Shown piece after piece: positions 34,752-42,168 of a stretch of 64,000 nt of DNA. The stretch is taken from NCBI RefSeq assembly GCF_000429185.2, contig NZ_AUBJ02000001.1, forward strand, positions 124,001 to 188,000, given 5' to 3'. Every line of letters begins with the position of its first letter. The first letter of the stretch is position 1. Position numbers and translations under genes: made by a program. The notes beneath the pieces were generated by a model that was given only the letters and a program-made list of their open reading frames with translations, was not told the origin of the DNA and made no database searches. Source of the DNA: Actinoalloteichus caeruleus DSM 43889. GTDB lineage: Bacteria > Actinomycetota > Actinomycetes > Mycobacteriales > Pseudonocardiaceae.

Positions 34752-34793
34752 AACGAGCCCTCGATCAGCGTCACACCTGGTCGGGGGCTCGTT
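34752..34793. terminator. Hairpin terminator after the XRE/DUF397 pair
   Basis: AACGAGCCC at 34,752-34,760 pairs with GGGCTCGTT at 34,785-34,793 across a 24-base loop, ten bases after the DUF397 stop. The same hairpin recurs at 36,524-36,565. Confidence 0.6.
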
Positions 34794-34802
34794 CCACGTC
34801 GT

Positions 34803-34860
34803 TCACGAGAACCACGCGATATCGCCGAAGTCGACTTCTCGTCCGCTCTCCTCGTACTCC
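34803..34860 (-). pseudogene. Truncated 3' end of an immunity-like gene
   Basis: Leftward reading gives EYEESGREVDFGDIAWFS and a stop, one residue different from the end of the intact protein at 36,575. Nothing upstream continues it, so only the C-terminus remains. Confidence 0.8.
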
Positions 34861-34969
34861 GGAGAACTCGCCGGTAGTGCCGTTCCGTCAACATCGCTCT
34901 GACCAGTCAGGTTGGCACCTTGTGGCAGCGGTGGTCGGGGTCCTGTGCAAGCGCTAACGTCGTTGTGAC

Positions 34970-35311
34970 CGTCCCCCGACAACGGTCAACAGGATCAGGC
35001 GGTCAGAGCAGCCAGGATGGCCAGAACCGTGACCGCGGCCAGCAGGGCCAGGGCGACCACGCGCGCCACCGTGGCGATACGCCGACGGCGCCGACGACGT
35101 CGCTGCGCCTCGAAGGCACGCACCGCGAGGAGGTCGCGTGCCCGTGCGGTGTCAGCGAGGTCCCCGCCGTGACCGGTCACCGGGTACCCCCACCCGTCAG
35201 CGAGCGGAAGCTTCGCGTCGCGGGGTCGTACTCGACAGCTCGGTGCTTGTCAGGCTCCGGTGGCAAGCCTCGTTCCGCGAGCCACGCCGCCCCCCGCAAC
35301 AACAGGGCTAC
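34970..35311. repeat. 342-bp direct repeat, copy B
   Basis: Second copy of 33,193-33,534, placed upstream of and divergent from the GntR gene. Confidence 0.93.
34995..35180 (-). CDS. Small basic membrane protein, copy B
   Basis: A 61-residue protein identical to the one at 33,218 except for one residue near the end (ALTA for ALAA). It has the same poly-arginine stretch and single helix. The GTG overlaps the upstream stop, as in copy A. Downstream of it the Cys/His gene of copy A has no counterpart. Confidence 0.6.
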   Translation of the reverse strand: MTGHGGDLADTARARDLLAVRAFEAQRRRRRRRRIATVARVVALALLAAVTVLAILAALTA

Positions 35312-35350
35312 ACTCAGGGAAACGGTGATCAACAGGCACAAAGCCCACGT
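35177..35350 (-). CDS. Small membrane protein, copy B, with ACG at the expected start
   Basis: It aligns codon for codon with the 57-residue protein at 33,400 and has the same length. The first codon is ACG (35,350-35,348) where copy A has ATG; GGAGGG lies 9 bases upstream. The tail is identical, while the helix (TWALCLLITVSLSVALLL) has diverged. It may start at ACG, at GTG codons further up (frame open to 35,422), or be untranslated. Confidence 0.45.
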   Translation of the reverse strand, partial: TWALCLLITVSLSVALLLRGAAWLAERGLPPEPDKHRAVEYDPATRSFRSLTGGGTR

Positions 35351-35518
35351 CGGTACATTCCCTCCGAACGAACAAGGAGCGCTGCGCGGTCGGGGCACCA
35401 CAGGGAATGGGCCCGCCGCCACAAACGAAGGCGCTAAAGGTGTAGACGTTTATTGTAGGCTGACGCTAGCAGCAAGATCGGCCAAACATCTCCATGTTCA
35501 CCCCTTAGGAGTAGTCCC

Positions 35519-36256
35519 GTGGGAACAACCTTGTACAGCCGCATCGCTTCCGAACTCAGGGAACAGATCGCGAGCGGGGAGTTCCCGCCCGGATCGACGC
35601 TTCCCGCGATACCCGAACTGATGACGCGCTACGACGCCGCACGTGACACCGTTCGCGACGCGATCAGGGTGCTGTCGGTTGAGGGACTGGTGACCCCACG
35701 ACGAGGCATCGGAACCGTCGTCCGGGAAACAAGCCCGGTACGGCTCGAGTACGCGCCGATCGGTGCCTCGCGCACCTGGGAAGCCCAGACCGCCGGAGAG
35801 GGAACGGACGAGCTCGTTTCAGCCGAGTGGGAGCAGGCCGACCGCGACGTCAGCAGCCGGCTCCGCGTCGACATCGGCGAGCGGGTCATCCGGCGTGTCC
35901 GCCACCACTACCAGGGCCAGGGCATCGTTCAGGTACACGAACAGTGGATTCCCGGAACACTGGCCGAGCTGATCGCAGCCAAGGGAGGCGGCGATCTCGC
36001 GGACACCACCCGAGGACCAGGAAACATTTTCCAGGAGGCGGAAGACGCCGGACGGAAACCCGATTTCACCACCGAAAGCATCACCGCGCGGATGCCGGAC
36101 CCCGACGAGCGTGAGGTCCTGGAACTTCCCGTCGGTGTCCCCGTCCTGGTCACGAACCGGACCACGGTGGATGTGGACGGTCAGCCGATTGAGTCCAGCC
36201 ACATCGTGAGTGCCAGTGACAGGGTGAGCCAGTCCTTCACCGTCCAGCTGGGCTGA
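35519..36256 (+). CDS. GntR-family regulator (HutC/UTRA type)
   Basis: A 245-residue regulator. The winged helix is at ~5-70 (LYSRIASELREQIASGEFPPGSTLPAIPELMTRYDAARDTVRDAIRVL, GLVTPRRGIGTVV). A UTRA ligand domain is at ~85-240 (IRRVRHHYQGQGIVQVHEQWIP, VLVTNRTTVDVDGQPIE). GTG 35519 follows TAGGAG. GntR/UTRA proteins (KorSA type) control transfer genes in actinobacterial integrative plasmids. Here the regulator stands divergent from copy B of the small membrane genes, where unit A has an XRE pair. Confidence 0.85.
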   Translation: MGTTLYSRIASELREQIASGEFPPGSTLPAIPELMTRYDAARDTVRDAIRVLSVEGLVTPRRGIGTVVRETSPVRLEYAPIGASRTWEAQTAGEGTDELVSAEWEQADRDVSSRLRVDIGERVIRRVRHHYQGQGIVQVHEQWIPGTLAELIAAKGGGDLADTTRGPGNIFQEAEDAGRKPDFTTESITARMPDPDEREVLELPVGVPVLVTNRTTVDVDGQPIESSHIVSASDRVSQSFTVQLG

Positions 36257-36574
36257 CGGCAGCCCGCTTCGAGTCGACACATCAGCCCGGGACACGCGGC
36301 TCACCAGTTCGCGCACAGACCAGCCTTCGGTGAAGGGTGGCATGGTGGGCGTGAATGGCGCTCGTCGCGCTCGACTGGTGACAGCGGGAGGTGCGGCGTG
36401 TGAGGGGAGGAAGGGGTACCGGCCGCGCAACGCGAAGCCCCGTGACGGCGACGTTCTCGTAATCCCCGTCGTACGTGCTCGACGTCCTCACCGCAGCGTG
36501 CAGACGCCCACGCGCACCAGACCAACGAGCCCTCAATCAGCGTCACACCTGGTCGGGGGCTCGTTCCACGTCGT
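36257..36574. other. Intergenic region with terminator
   Basis: No gene is supported. The last 50 bases hold copy B of the shared hairpin. The rest has no recognised element. Confidence 0.5.
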
Positions 36575-36632
36575 TCACGAGAACCACGCGATATCGCCGA
36601 AGTCGACTTCGCGCCCGTTCTCCTCGTACTCC
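36522..36632. repeat. 111-bp direct repeat, copy B
   Basis: Second copy of 34,750-34,860, here joined to the intact immunity-like gene. Confidence 0.9.
36524..36565. terminator. Hairpin terminator between GntR side and toxin/immunity pair
   Basis: AACGAGCCC at 36,524-36,532 and GGGCTCGTT at 36,557-36,565, identical arms to the copy at 34,752. It lies just beyond the immunity gene stop. Confidence 0.6.
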
Positions 36633-36889
36633 CGGGTCTCGCGTTCAATACGCGCCGCTGATTCCTCCGGTGTGCTATCCCAAGCCGCGAAGCCGTCTTC
36701 GCGGAGGTCGCCGGCGGTGATCTTGCCCTCGCGAACGAGTTGGGCCGCTATACGACCCGCCCGACTGATCAGATGCTTGTACTCCTTCCCTCCGAAGTGA
36801 ACCATGATCCCGATGACGTCTGTCATCATGACGTAGTCATACCGGGTGAGATCGCACACCGACTCACGGACCTCGTGGTCAATATCCAT
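36575..36889 (-). CDS. Probable immunity protein for the adjacent toxin
   Basis: A 104-residue acidic protein (DIDHEVRESVCDLTRYDY, IGIMVHFGGKEYKHLISRAG, ERETREYEENGREVDFGDIAWFS), with lower GC than the chromosome. The ATG begins 5 bases after the toxin stop, so the two are cotranscribed. Small, acidic, lower GC, directly after a modular toxin-like gene: this is the usual picture of an immunity protein. It has no recognised family. A truncated second copy of its 3' end lies at 34,803. Confidence 0.55.
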   Translation of the reverse strand: MDIDHEVRESVCDLTRYDYVMMTDVIGIMVHFGGKEYKHLISRAGRIAAQLVREGKITAGDLREDGFAAWDSTPEESAARIERETREYEENGREVDFGDIAWFS

Positions 36890-36894
36890 CAATA

Positions 36895-37584
36895 TCAATC
36901 TTTCGTTGCAACGTGTACTTTGAACACGTTCTGATCTGCATCTCGAACGTCGAGAGTGGGTTCATCCTTCGTTGTTGCCGAGGTGTATCGATACCCAATC
37001 CTAGTACCGTCCGAGTCTATGGTCATAATCCCGTTGTACCCGGGAACATCGATCCTACGAGCCCCCCGGGAGAGGGAATCGAATATGTCACGCACTTCCT
37101 TGGCGCTATCGACTTCGCGCACCACCGTGCGTCGTCCTCGCGGGGAAAGCCGCCCGATCCCCTCGCCTTCGTTCCTCGCGTACTCGCTCGCGGTCTTCCC
37201 TCGCCACGTTCCCACCGTCGGCGGCGCGGCCAGTGGCGCCGCGTCCGTAGGAGCGGTCGGCGCGGCCGGTGGTACTACGGACGTAGGGCTGGGAGGGGGT
37301 GTTACCGGCCCTGAGTGGTTTCCGCCTGCGATGGTGTCGAGGTAGTGGCGGATCAGGTCTGCGGACCGGCCGAACGCGGCGTACGCCTGCTTCAGTGGCT
37401 GGGCCGCGTCGGCGGCGGCCTTCACCGTCCACACCACGTCGTGGTGCGCTGAAGCTAAGAGGAGTTGGGCAGAGAGTTGGCAGCCTCGTTCCGCCCTGTC
37501 GAGCGCCGCGACCAGGTCGCGTTGGGCTTCCTCGATTTCCAGGAGGGCCGTGCGTGCCTGGGCGACGACGTCGGCGACGGACAC
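36895..37584 (-). CDS. Probable small polymorphic toxin (helical N-terminus, Pro/Ala linker, C-terminal toxin domain)
   Basis: A 229-residue modular protein. Residues ~1-88 are amphipathic helices (VVAQARTALLEIEEAQRDLV, LKQAYAAFGRSADLIRHYL) like the helical heads of small actinobacterial toxins. About 90-125 is a Pro/Ala/Thr linker. About 127-229 is a compact polar domain (SEYARNEGEGIGRL, RTVVREVDSAKEVRDIF, MTIDSDGTRIGYRYTS, NVFKVHVATKD) encoded by lower-GC DNA than the head. GTG 37584 follows GGGGGGTG. No signal peptide is seen, so export would use a specialised secretion system. The catalytic type is not identified; a nuclease is a guess. Confidence 0.55.
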   Translation of the reverse strand: MSVADVVAQARTALLEIEEAQRDLVAALDRAERGCQLSAQLLLASAHHDVVWTVKAAADAAQPLKQAYAAFGRSADLIRHYLDTIAGGNHSGPVTPPPSPTSVVPPAAPTAPTDAAPLAAPPTVGTWRGKTASEYARNEGEGIGRLSPRGRRTVVREVDSAKEVRDIFDSLSRGARRIDVPGYNGIMTIDSDGTRIGYRYTSATTKDEPTLDVRDADQNVFKVHVATKD

Positions 37585-37748
37585 TGAGCACCCCCCACAA
37601 AGCGATTGCGGACAGTGATGGACCGTAGCAACAGGTGATGGTCTGGGGGTGCGAACGGCCTTGTTCGGTGTGGGGGAGGACCGTTCGAGGGGCAGCACGG
37701 TGACGAGCAAGCGCGGGAACCGCGAGAACCCGTCAGCGGAACCCGGCC

Positions 37749-37840
37749 TTACTTCATGCCGTTGGACCAGGCGGTCTGGCGCTCCACGACCGCACTGGAG
37801 ATGAGCCTCCAGGTTCCGTCGACGACAAGGGGAGGGGGTG
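37749..37840 (-). pseudogene. Short C-terminal gene fragment, unidentified
   Basis: Leftward frame DGTWRLISSAVVERQTAWSNGMK then stop. It looks like the tail of an NTF2/SnoaL-like protein but has no N-terminus. It adjoins the fragment patchwork. Confidence 0.3.
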
Positions 37841-37925
37841 GTCCACGTCGAGGTGCCCATCGGGTTGCTCGCTCCCGTCGGGGCGCGTCGGTGGATGTCC
37901 GAGTCGCGGTCCTCCGAGGTGCGAA
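37841..37925 (+). pseudogene. Fragment of an MFS transporter gene
   Basis: It reads VPIGLLAPVGARRWMSESRSSEVR and matches about 39,332-39,414 of the intact MFS gene (VPIGLLALLGALRWMPESRSSEVR) at DNA level. Both ends are cut. Confidence 0.75.
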
Positions 37926-37929
37926 GGGG

Positions 37930-38014
37930 CGAAGGAGGACGTGGAGGTCGGGCTGACCGCCACCGGGTACACCGTCCCCGCCGGGCACCGCCTGTGGGCC
38001 GCGGTGTCCACCGC
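37930..38014 (+). pseudogene. Fragment of a CocE/NonD hydrolase gene
   Basis: It matches the intact hydrolase at about 30,239-30,323: KEDVEVGLTATGYTVPAGHRLWAAVSTA against KEDVEVELTATGYAVPAEHRLRVAVSTA. It follows the MFS fragment directly. Confidence 0.78.
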
Positions 38015-38193
38015 CCGAGGGGGAGTTCGGCTGTGCGGACCTGGAGGAGTCCGCCGTGCACCAGGTGGCGTTGATCGACGGTCTCGCGCTCCAGTGGCTG
38101 CGGCAGGCGCCGCCGCTGACCGCTGAGCAGGCCCGGCGGCACCTGCACCGGATCGTCGAGACCGAGCTTCGCCTCCGGCTCACGGGGGACTGA
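38015..38193 (+). pseudogene. 3' fragment of a TetR regulator gene
   Basis: An in-frame copy of the last ~59 codons of the TetR gene at 31,074 (EGEFGCADLEESAVHQVALIDGLALQ to RLTGD-stop), about 88% identical to 31,588-31,766 by eye. No start or DNA-binding domain remains. Confidence 0.82.
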
Positions 38194-38239
38194 GCGCGGG
38201 CGGCCTCGTCCCCCGCGAGCGCGACCCGGCGGGGCGGGA

Positions 38240-38725
38240 TCAGCGCCCGGTGGGCGGTTGGCCCGTCAGGTGCTCGGTCACGACGGCGTTGGCGCGGCGG
38301 GTGAAGTCGAGCAGCAGTCGCGCCTCGGTGTCGTCATAGCCGGCGATGAGTTCCCGGTAGGCGCTGCTGAGGCTGTCCAGCGCCGCGACGACCCGGTCGT
38401 ACGGTCCGCCCCGCACGATTTCGACGATCACCCGTCGCCGGTCCGAGGTGTCGCGGCGCCGGGTGACGAAACCGCCCCGCTCCAGGCGGTCCACCGCCGC
38501 CGTGATCGCCCCGCCTCGCGACAGGCCGATGCGCTCGGCGAGCTGGCCGGCCGACATGGCGCCCTCCTTGTCGAGCACGCCAAGGCACCCGACGTCGGTG
38601 ATGCTGATGCCGACGCGGTTGGCCACATCCAGATGGAAGAGCACTGCGCGCATCGCCTGTTCGCGCAACGCGTCGTACAGGGCGTCGGTGCGCCCGTTCT
38701 CGGTCTGGCCGCTGTCCGGGCTCAT
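38240..38725 (-). CDS. MarR-family transcriptional regulator
   Basis: A 161-residue MarR protein. The helix SITDVGCLGVLDKEGAMSAGQLAERIGLSRGGAITAAVDRLERGGFVTR and wing RRDTSDRRRVIVEI form the winged helix. The ATG follows AAAGGAGGGG. It is divergent from the MFS exporter gene, with paired palindromes between them. It most likely represses both until a drug or phenolic ligand binds. Confidence 0.88.
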   Translation of the reverse strand: MSPDSGQTENGRTDALYDALREQAMRAVLFHLDVANRVGISITDVGCLGVLDKEGAMSAGQLAERIGLSRGGAITAAVDRLERGGFVTRRRDTSDRRRVIVEIVRGGPYDRVVAALDSLSSAYRELIAGYDDTEARLLLDFTRRANAVVTEHLTGQPPTGR

Positions 38726-38737
38726 ACCCCTCCTTTG

Positions 38738-38759
38738 TCTCTACTTTAGAGATGCTCTA
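38738..38759. promoter_or_regulatory. Overlapping MarR operator palindromes
   Basis: TCTCTA-CTT-TAGAGA (38,738-38,752) and TAGAG-ATG-CTCTA (38,747-38,759) share the middle half-site, giving three alternating half-sites between marR and the MFS gene. Confidence 0.65.
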
Positions 38760-38801
38760 TTTTCGTTCTTCTCGGAGCGGACCTGTACTGGAGGATGGAT
38801 C

Positions 38802-40280
38802 ATGTCAAACACCGCGAGATCGTCGTCGCCGCCGCGCGGCCGGTGGGCCGCGTTCGCGGTCGTCCTCGTCGCGGTCTTCATGGACCTCGTGGACGGCACG
38901 ATGGTGAGCGTGGCCCTGCCCCGCGTCCAGGCCGACCTCCAGGCGACGGACGCGGAGGTCCAGTGGATCGTCGCCGCCTACCTGTTGGCCTTCGCGTTGG
39001 GCATGATCCCCGGCGGACGCCTGGGAGACGTCCACGGGCGCCGGCGGGTCTTCCTCGTCGGCACCGCCCTGTTCGTGCTCTCCTCGGTCGTGTGCGGCGC
39101 GGCGGCGTCCGGTGGCGTCCTGGTCGCCGGCAGGGTCGCGCAGGGATTGGGCGCGGCGCTGATGGTTCCGCAGGCGATGGCGCTGATCGTGCAGGTCTTC
39201 GGACCGGAGGAGCGACCCCGCGCCTTCGTCGTGTACGGAGCGGTGCTCAGCCTCGCCAACGTCGGAGGTCCACTCCTCGGGGCGCTGTTCCTGCACGTCG
39301 ACCCGCTCGGCCTCGGGTGGAGGGGGCTGTTCTACGTCAACGTGCCCATCGGGCTGCTCGCCCTCCTCGGAGCGCTCCGCTGGATGCCGGAGTCTCGGTC
39401 CTCCGAGGTGCGACGCGTCGACCTGCTCGGGCTCGCCCTCCTCGTGGCCGCCACCTCGGCGGTGATGGTGCCGCTCGTGCAGGGGCGTGAGGCCGGCTGG
39501 CCCTGGTGGACGGTTGCCCTCGCGGTCCTGGCGGTGCCCCTGTTCGCCGCCTTCCACCGCAGCCAACGGCGGCGGGGCCTCGGTGAGGACGCGCTGGTGC
39601 CGCCCGCGCTGCTGCGGCGCCGTTCCTTCACGGTCGGACTCGTCGTGATGTTCGCCGTCTACTCGGTCCTCTCCTCCCTGTTCGTCGTCCTGCACTACGC
39701 GCTCCAACTCGGCCTGGGCTGGACGCCGATGGGCGCCGCCCTGGTCGTCGTCGGGTTCCCCCTGGGCGTCCTCGCGACGACCAGCATCGCCCAGCGGTAC
39801 GCCCAGGTCGCCGGACGCCGACTGGTCCAGGTCGGGCTGTCGGTCATCTGCCTCGCCACCGCCGGGCTGGCACTGGCGCTCGGGGACGTGGCCCGCTCCG
39901 GCGGGGCCTGGACCATCGCCCTGCCGATCGCGGTGATGGGCCTGGGAATGGGCCTGTGCGTCTCGATCCTCACCAGCATCGCGCTCGTCGAGGTGCCCGC
40001 CCGCGACGCCGGAGCCGGCTCCGGCGTGGCGAACGCGGTGTTGCAGTGCGGAGGTGCCTTCGGGGTGGCGGTGGTCGGAACCCTCTACTTCGGACTCCTG
40101 ACCGCTGGCTCCGCGCCCGCCTCCGACCACCTGGGTGCGGCCGCCGCCGCGCTCGGGTACCACCTGGTCGTCCTGGTGGTCTCGCTCGCGCTGACCCCGT
40201 TCCTCCCGCGTTCCGCCGTGGCCTCGGTCGAAGGAGCGGAGGAGGTGCCGCCCGTGACGGAGCGCTCCGCCACGGGGTGA
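38802..40280 (+). CDS. MFS multidrug exporter, DHA2 (14-helix) type
   Basis: A 492-residue transporter. The first helix is AFAVVLVAVFMDLVDGTMVSVALP, then WIVAAYLLAFALGMIPGGRLGDVHGRRR (motif A), with about 14 hydrophobic helices in all. VPIGLLALLGALRWMPESR closes the first half. It is an H+-coupled drug or metabolite exporter. The ATG follows GGAGGATGGATC, downstream of the MarR operators. A fragment of a related gene lies at 37,841. Confidence 0.9.
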   Translation: MSNTARSSSPPRGRWAAFAVVLVAVFMDLVDGTMVSVALPRVQADLQATDAEVQWIVAAYLLAFALGMIPGGRLGDVHGRRRVFLVGTALFVLSSVVCGAAASGGVLVAGRVAQGLGAALMVPQAMALIVQVFGPEERPRAFVVYGAVLSLANVGGPLLGALFLHVDPLGLGWRGLFYVNVPIGLLALLGALRWMPESRSSEVRRVDLLGLALLVAATSAVMVPLVQGREAGWPWWTVALAVLAVPLFAAFHRSQRRRGLGEDALVPPALLRRRSFTVGLVVMFAVYSVLSSLFVVLHYALQLGLGWTPMGAALVVVGFPLGVLATTSIAQRYAQVAGRRLVQVGLSVICLATAGLALALGDVARSGGAWTIALPIAVMGLGMGLCVSILTSIALVEVPARDAGAGSGVANAVLQCGGAFGVAVVGTLYFGLLTAGSAPASDHLGAAAAALGYHLVVLVVSLALTPFLPRSAVASVEGAEEVPPVTERSATG

Positions 40281-40422
40281 CCGGCCGACGCGGTAGGGGT
40301 GGCGGGCGTCACCCAGCTCCAGGCCCAGGCCGTCCACCATCCATCACCCACACCTTCCCGCCGGGGTCATCGGGTGCGCTCCTTGGGCACGGGACGTGGT
40401 TCCCACGAGGACACCCCATTGA

Positions 40423-40456
40423 TCCGTTCGGACCAGTGCGTACTGGTCCGAACGGA
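40423..40456. terminator. 15-bp perfect hairpin
   Basis: TCCGTTCGGACCAGT and its exact reverse complement around GCGT, 142 bases after the MFS stop. Long perfect arms without a T tract, like those at 30,860 and 32,309. Confidence 0.6.
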
Positions 40457-40497
40457 GTGAATTCGTCGTTGATCAGGAATTGTCGGACTCGGGAAGC

Positions 40498-40989
40498 ATG
40501 ATTCGGCGCATCACGGGTACCAAAGCAATCGACAGTTCGGCGACCACGATATCCGGGCTCTTTCCGGGGGTGTCGAAGAACGGCTCAGTCACGGAGGTCA
40601 CGGTGGGCGGTCTCGTCAATCTCGTTTTCTGGTCCATCACGGGCGGCGTCCTGTTCCTGATGGCTGAGCGTGCCCTCGTGGGCGCCGCCCGCGACGCCGG
40701 CGGCGCGGCCGCCGGGCGGGCGGGAGCGGACGCCGGTTCCGCCGTCGCGGGCGGTGGAACGCCGGTGGCGGAGCCGAACGAGAACCCACGTGACGGGCTG
40801 GCGCGACCCGGGGCGTCCGCCGCCGCGCGGTCCACGACACGGGGATACCGGCCCGTTTCGGCTGCTCGGCGGGGTTCGTCCCGCCCTGGGGGGTCCGTCA
40901 GGACCCGGCGCCGCCGGTCCACCGAGCGGCGGACCGACCCCCGCGCGCTGCTGGCGGTGGAGACCGGGGTGCTGCGACGGGCAGCCTGA
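40498..40989 (+). CDS. Doubtful hypothetical protein
   Basis: A 163-residue frame with one hydrophobic stretch (VGGLVNLVFWSITGGVLFLMA) followed by an Ala/Gly then Arg-rich tail. Third-position G/C is lower than in the surrounding genes and the Shine-Dalgarno is weak. Frames on the other strand overlap it. It may be a decayed gene. Confidence 0.2.
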   Translation: MIRRITGTKAIDSSATTISGLFPGVSKNGSVTEVTVGGLVNLVFWSITGGVLFLMAERALVGAARDAGGAAAGRAGADAGSAVAGGGTPVAEPNENPRDGLARPGASAAARSTTRGYRPVSAARRGSSRPGGSVRTRRRRSTERRTDPRALLAVETGVLRRAA

Positions 40990-41298
40990 CCCGTACCGCG
41001 TGGTTCCGCCGAACGGGAACCTGTCGGTTCGGCCCGTTAGGGTGACCGGAACAGGCGGGCGGAACAATTCCGCTGGATTCGGGGGAATGCGAAGAAGTGC
41101 TGGCTCCGGATTCTCCGGGTGCTGGTGCGGAGATCGTCCCGTCGTTGGTCGTGGGAAATGGGCGGGGTCGGTTTCGACCGTCCGGCCCGCCGCGAACACG
41201 GGGAGTGGTGGAGTACCGACCGGGGCCGCGAGGCGCGCCGGGAACCCCGCCGTCGGGGTGGTCACGCCGGGCGGTGCGCGCGGGCCCGCCCTACCGGG

Positions 41299-42168
41299 TC
41301 AGCCGCCCACCAGCAGGTGCGACAGCTGCTGGGCGTTCGTGTGGGCGTAGTCGGCGTGGCAGTTGTTCATCACGACGTGGGTGCGGTCCGCCCGCTGGGC
41401 GAGGTCGGTGATGCGAGGCGCCCACTCGGCCAGCTCCGGACCGCTGTAGTGGTAGCCGAACCGTTCCTGGACGTCGCGGCTGGTCCACTTCTCCGAGTGG
41501 CCGTGGAACCGGACGACCGCGAGGTCGGCGGTGGCCGCCAGCACCGGGGGGATCGAGTTCGGATAGCCCTGGGGCATGTCCACGCAGACGTAGGGCAACG
41601 CGTGGTCGCTGAGGAACCCGAGGGTCTCCCGCTGGTTGTCCTCCGACATCCAGGTGTGGTTGCGGAACTCGACGCAGACCGGGACCGGAGCGCACCGGCG
41701 CTGGCATTCGAGCAGGTACTGCTTGTTCCGACGTCCGATCGGGAACCACTGCGGGAACTGGAAGAGCAGCCCGCCCAACTTCCCCGCGTCGAGCAGCGGT
41801 GTCAGGGCCGACAGGAACCGTTCCCACACCGACTCCACGAGTCCGGGGTCGGCGTCCCGCTGGTAGAGGTTCCTCGACCCCTCGGGTCGCAGGTCCTTCG
41901 GCAGGGCCGAGGGTTTCGTCGGGTGGTGGGTCAGCAGGGAGAACGCCTTGACCGTGAAGGTGAAGTCGGCGGGAGTGCGCTCCGCCCAGAGCCGGGCGGT
42001 GTTCTCGGCCGGCGAGGCGTAGTAGGTCGAGTCGACCTCCACCAGGGGGAACCGCGAGGCGTAGTAGCGGAGCCGGTCCTCGGCGGTCCGGGCCTCGGGC
42101 GGGTACCAGTCGGTGGCCAGCAGGGTGGGATCGGTCCACCCCGCCGTACCCACCAGGATCTCGCCCAC
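41299..42168 (-). CDS. DUF72 family protein (TIM-barrel)
   Basis: A 289-residue protein with all DUF72 landmarks: ILVGTAGWTDP, FPLVEVDSTYYASP, FTFTVKAFSLLTHH, LLFQFPQWF, CVEFRNHTW, AVVRFHGHSEKW, YHYSGPELAEWAP and MNNCHADYAHTNAQQL. The fold resembles endonuclease IV; the biochemical role is unknown. GTG 42168 is chosen because the frame beyond it is low-complexity. Confidence 0.87.
   Translation of the reverse strand: MGEILVGTAGWTDPTLLATDWYPPEARTAEDRLRYYASRFPLVEVDSTYYASPAENTARLWAERTPADFTFTVKAFSLLTHHPTKPSALPKDLRPEGSRNLYQRDADPGLVESVWERFLSALTPLLDAGKLGGLLFQFPQWFPIGRRNKQYLLECQRRCAPVPVCVEFRNHTWMSEDNQRETLGFLSDHALPYVCVDMPQGYPNSIPPVLAATADLAVVRFHGHSEKWTSRDVQERFGYHYSGPELAEWAPRITDLAQRADRTHVVMNNCHADYAHTNAQQLSHLLVGG

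Larger units (their letters stand above)
34750..34860. repeat. 111-bp direct repeat, copy A (terminator plus immunity-gene 3' end)
   Basis: It matches 36,522-36,632 with about four mismatches by eye. It includes a hairpin terminator and the last ~18 codons of the immunity gene. Confidence 0.9.
40281..41298. other. 1-kb region with one hairpin and one doubtful gene
   Basis: Between the MFS gene and the convergent DUF72 gene. It holds a terminator hairpin (40,423) and a doubtful frame (40,498). Third-position bias is weak throughout and no other gene is supported. Confidence 0.5.

Noticed and set aside
32066-38193. Complete integrative conjugative element
   Set aside because: No integrase, excisionase, replication or FtsK-like transfer gene and no tRNA attachment site were found, so at most remnants are present.
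40585-41265. Long leftward frame opposite the doubtful gene at 40,498
   Set aside because: Arg/Pro/Gly-rich, no motif, weak third-position bias; read as a high-GC shadow.
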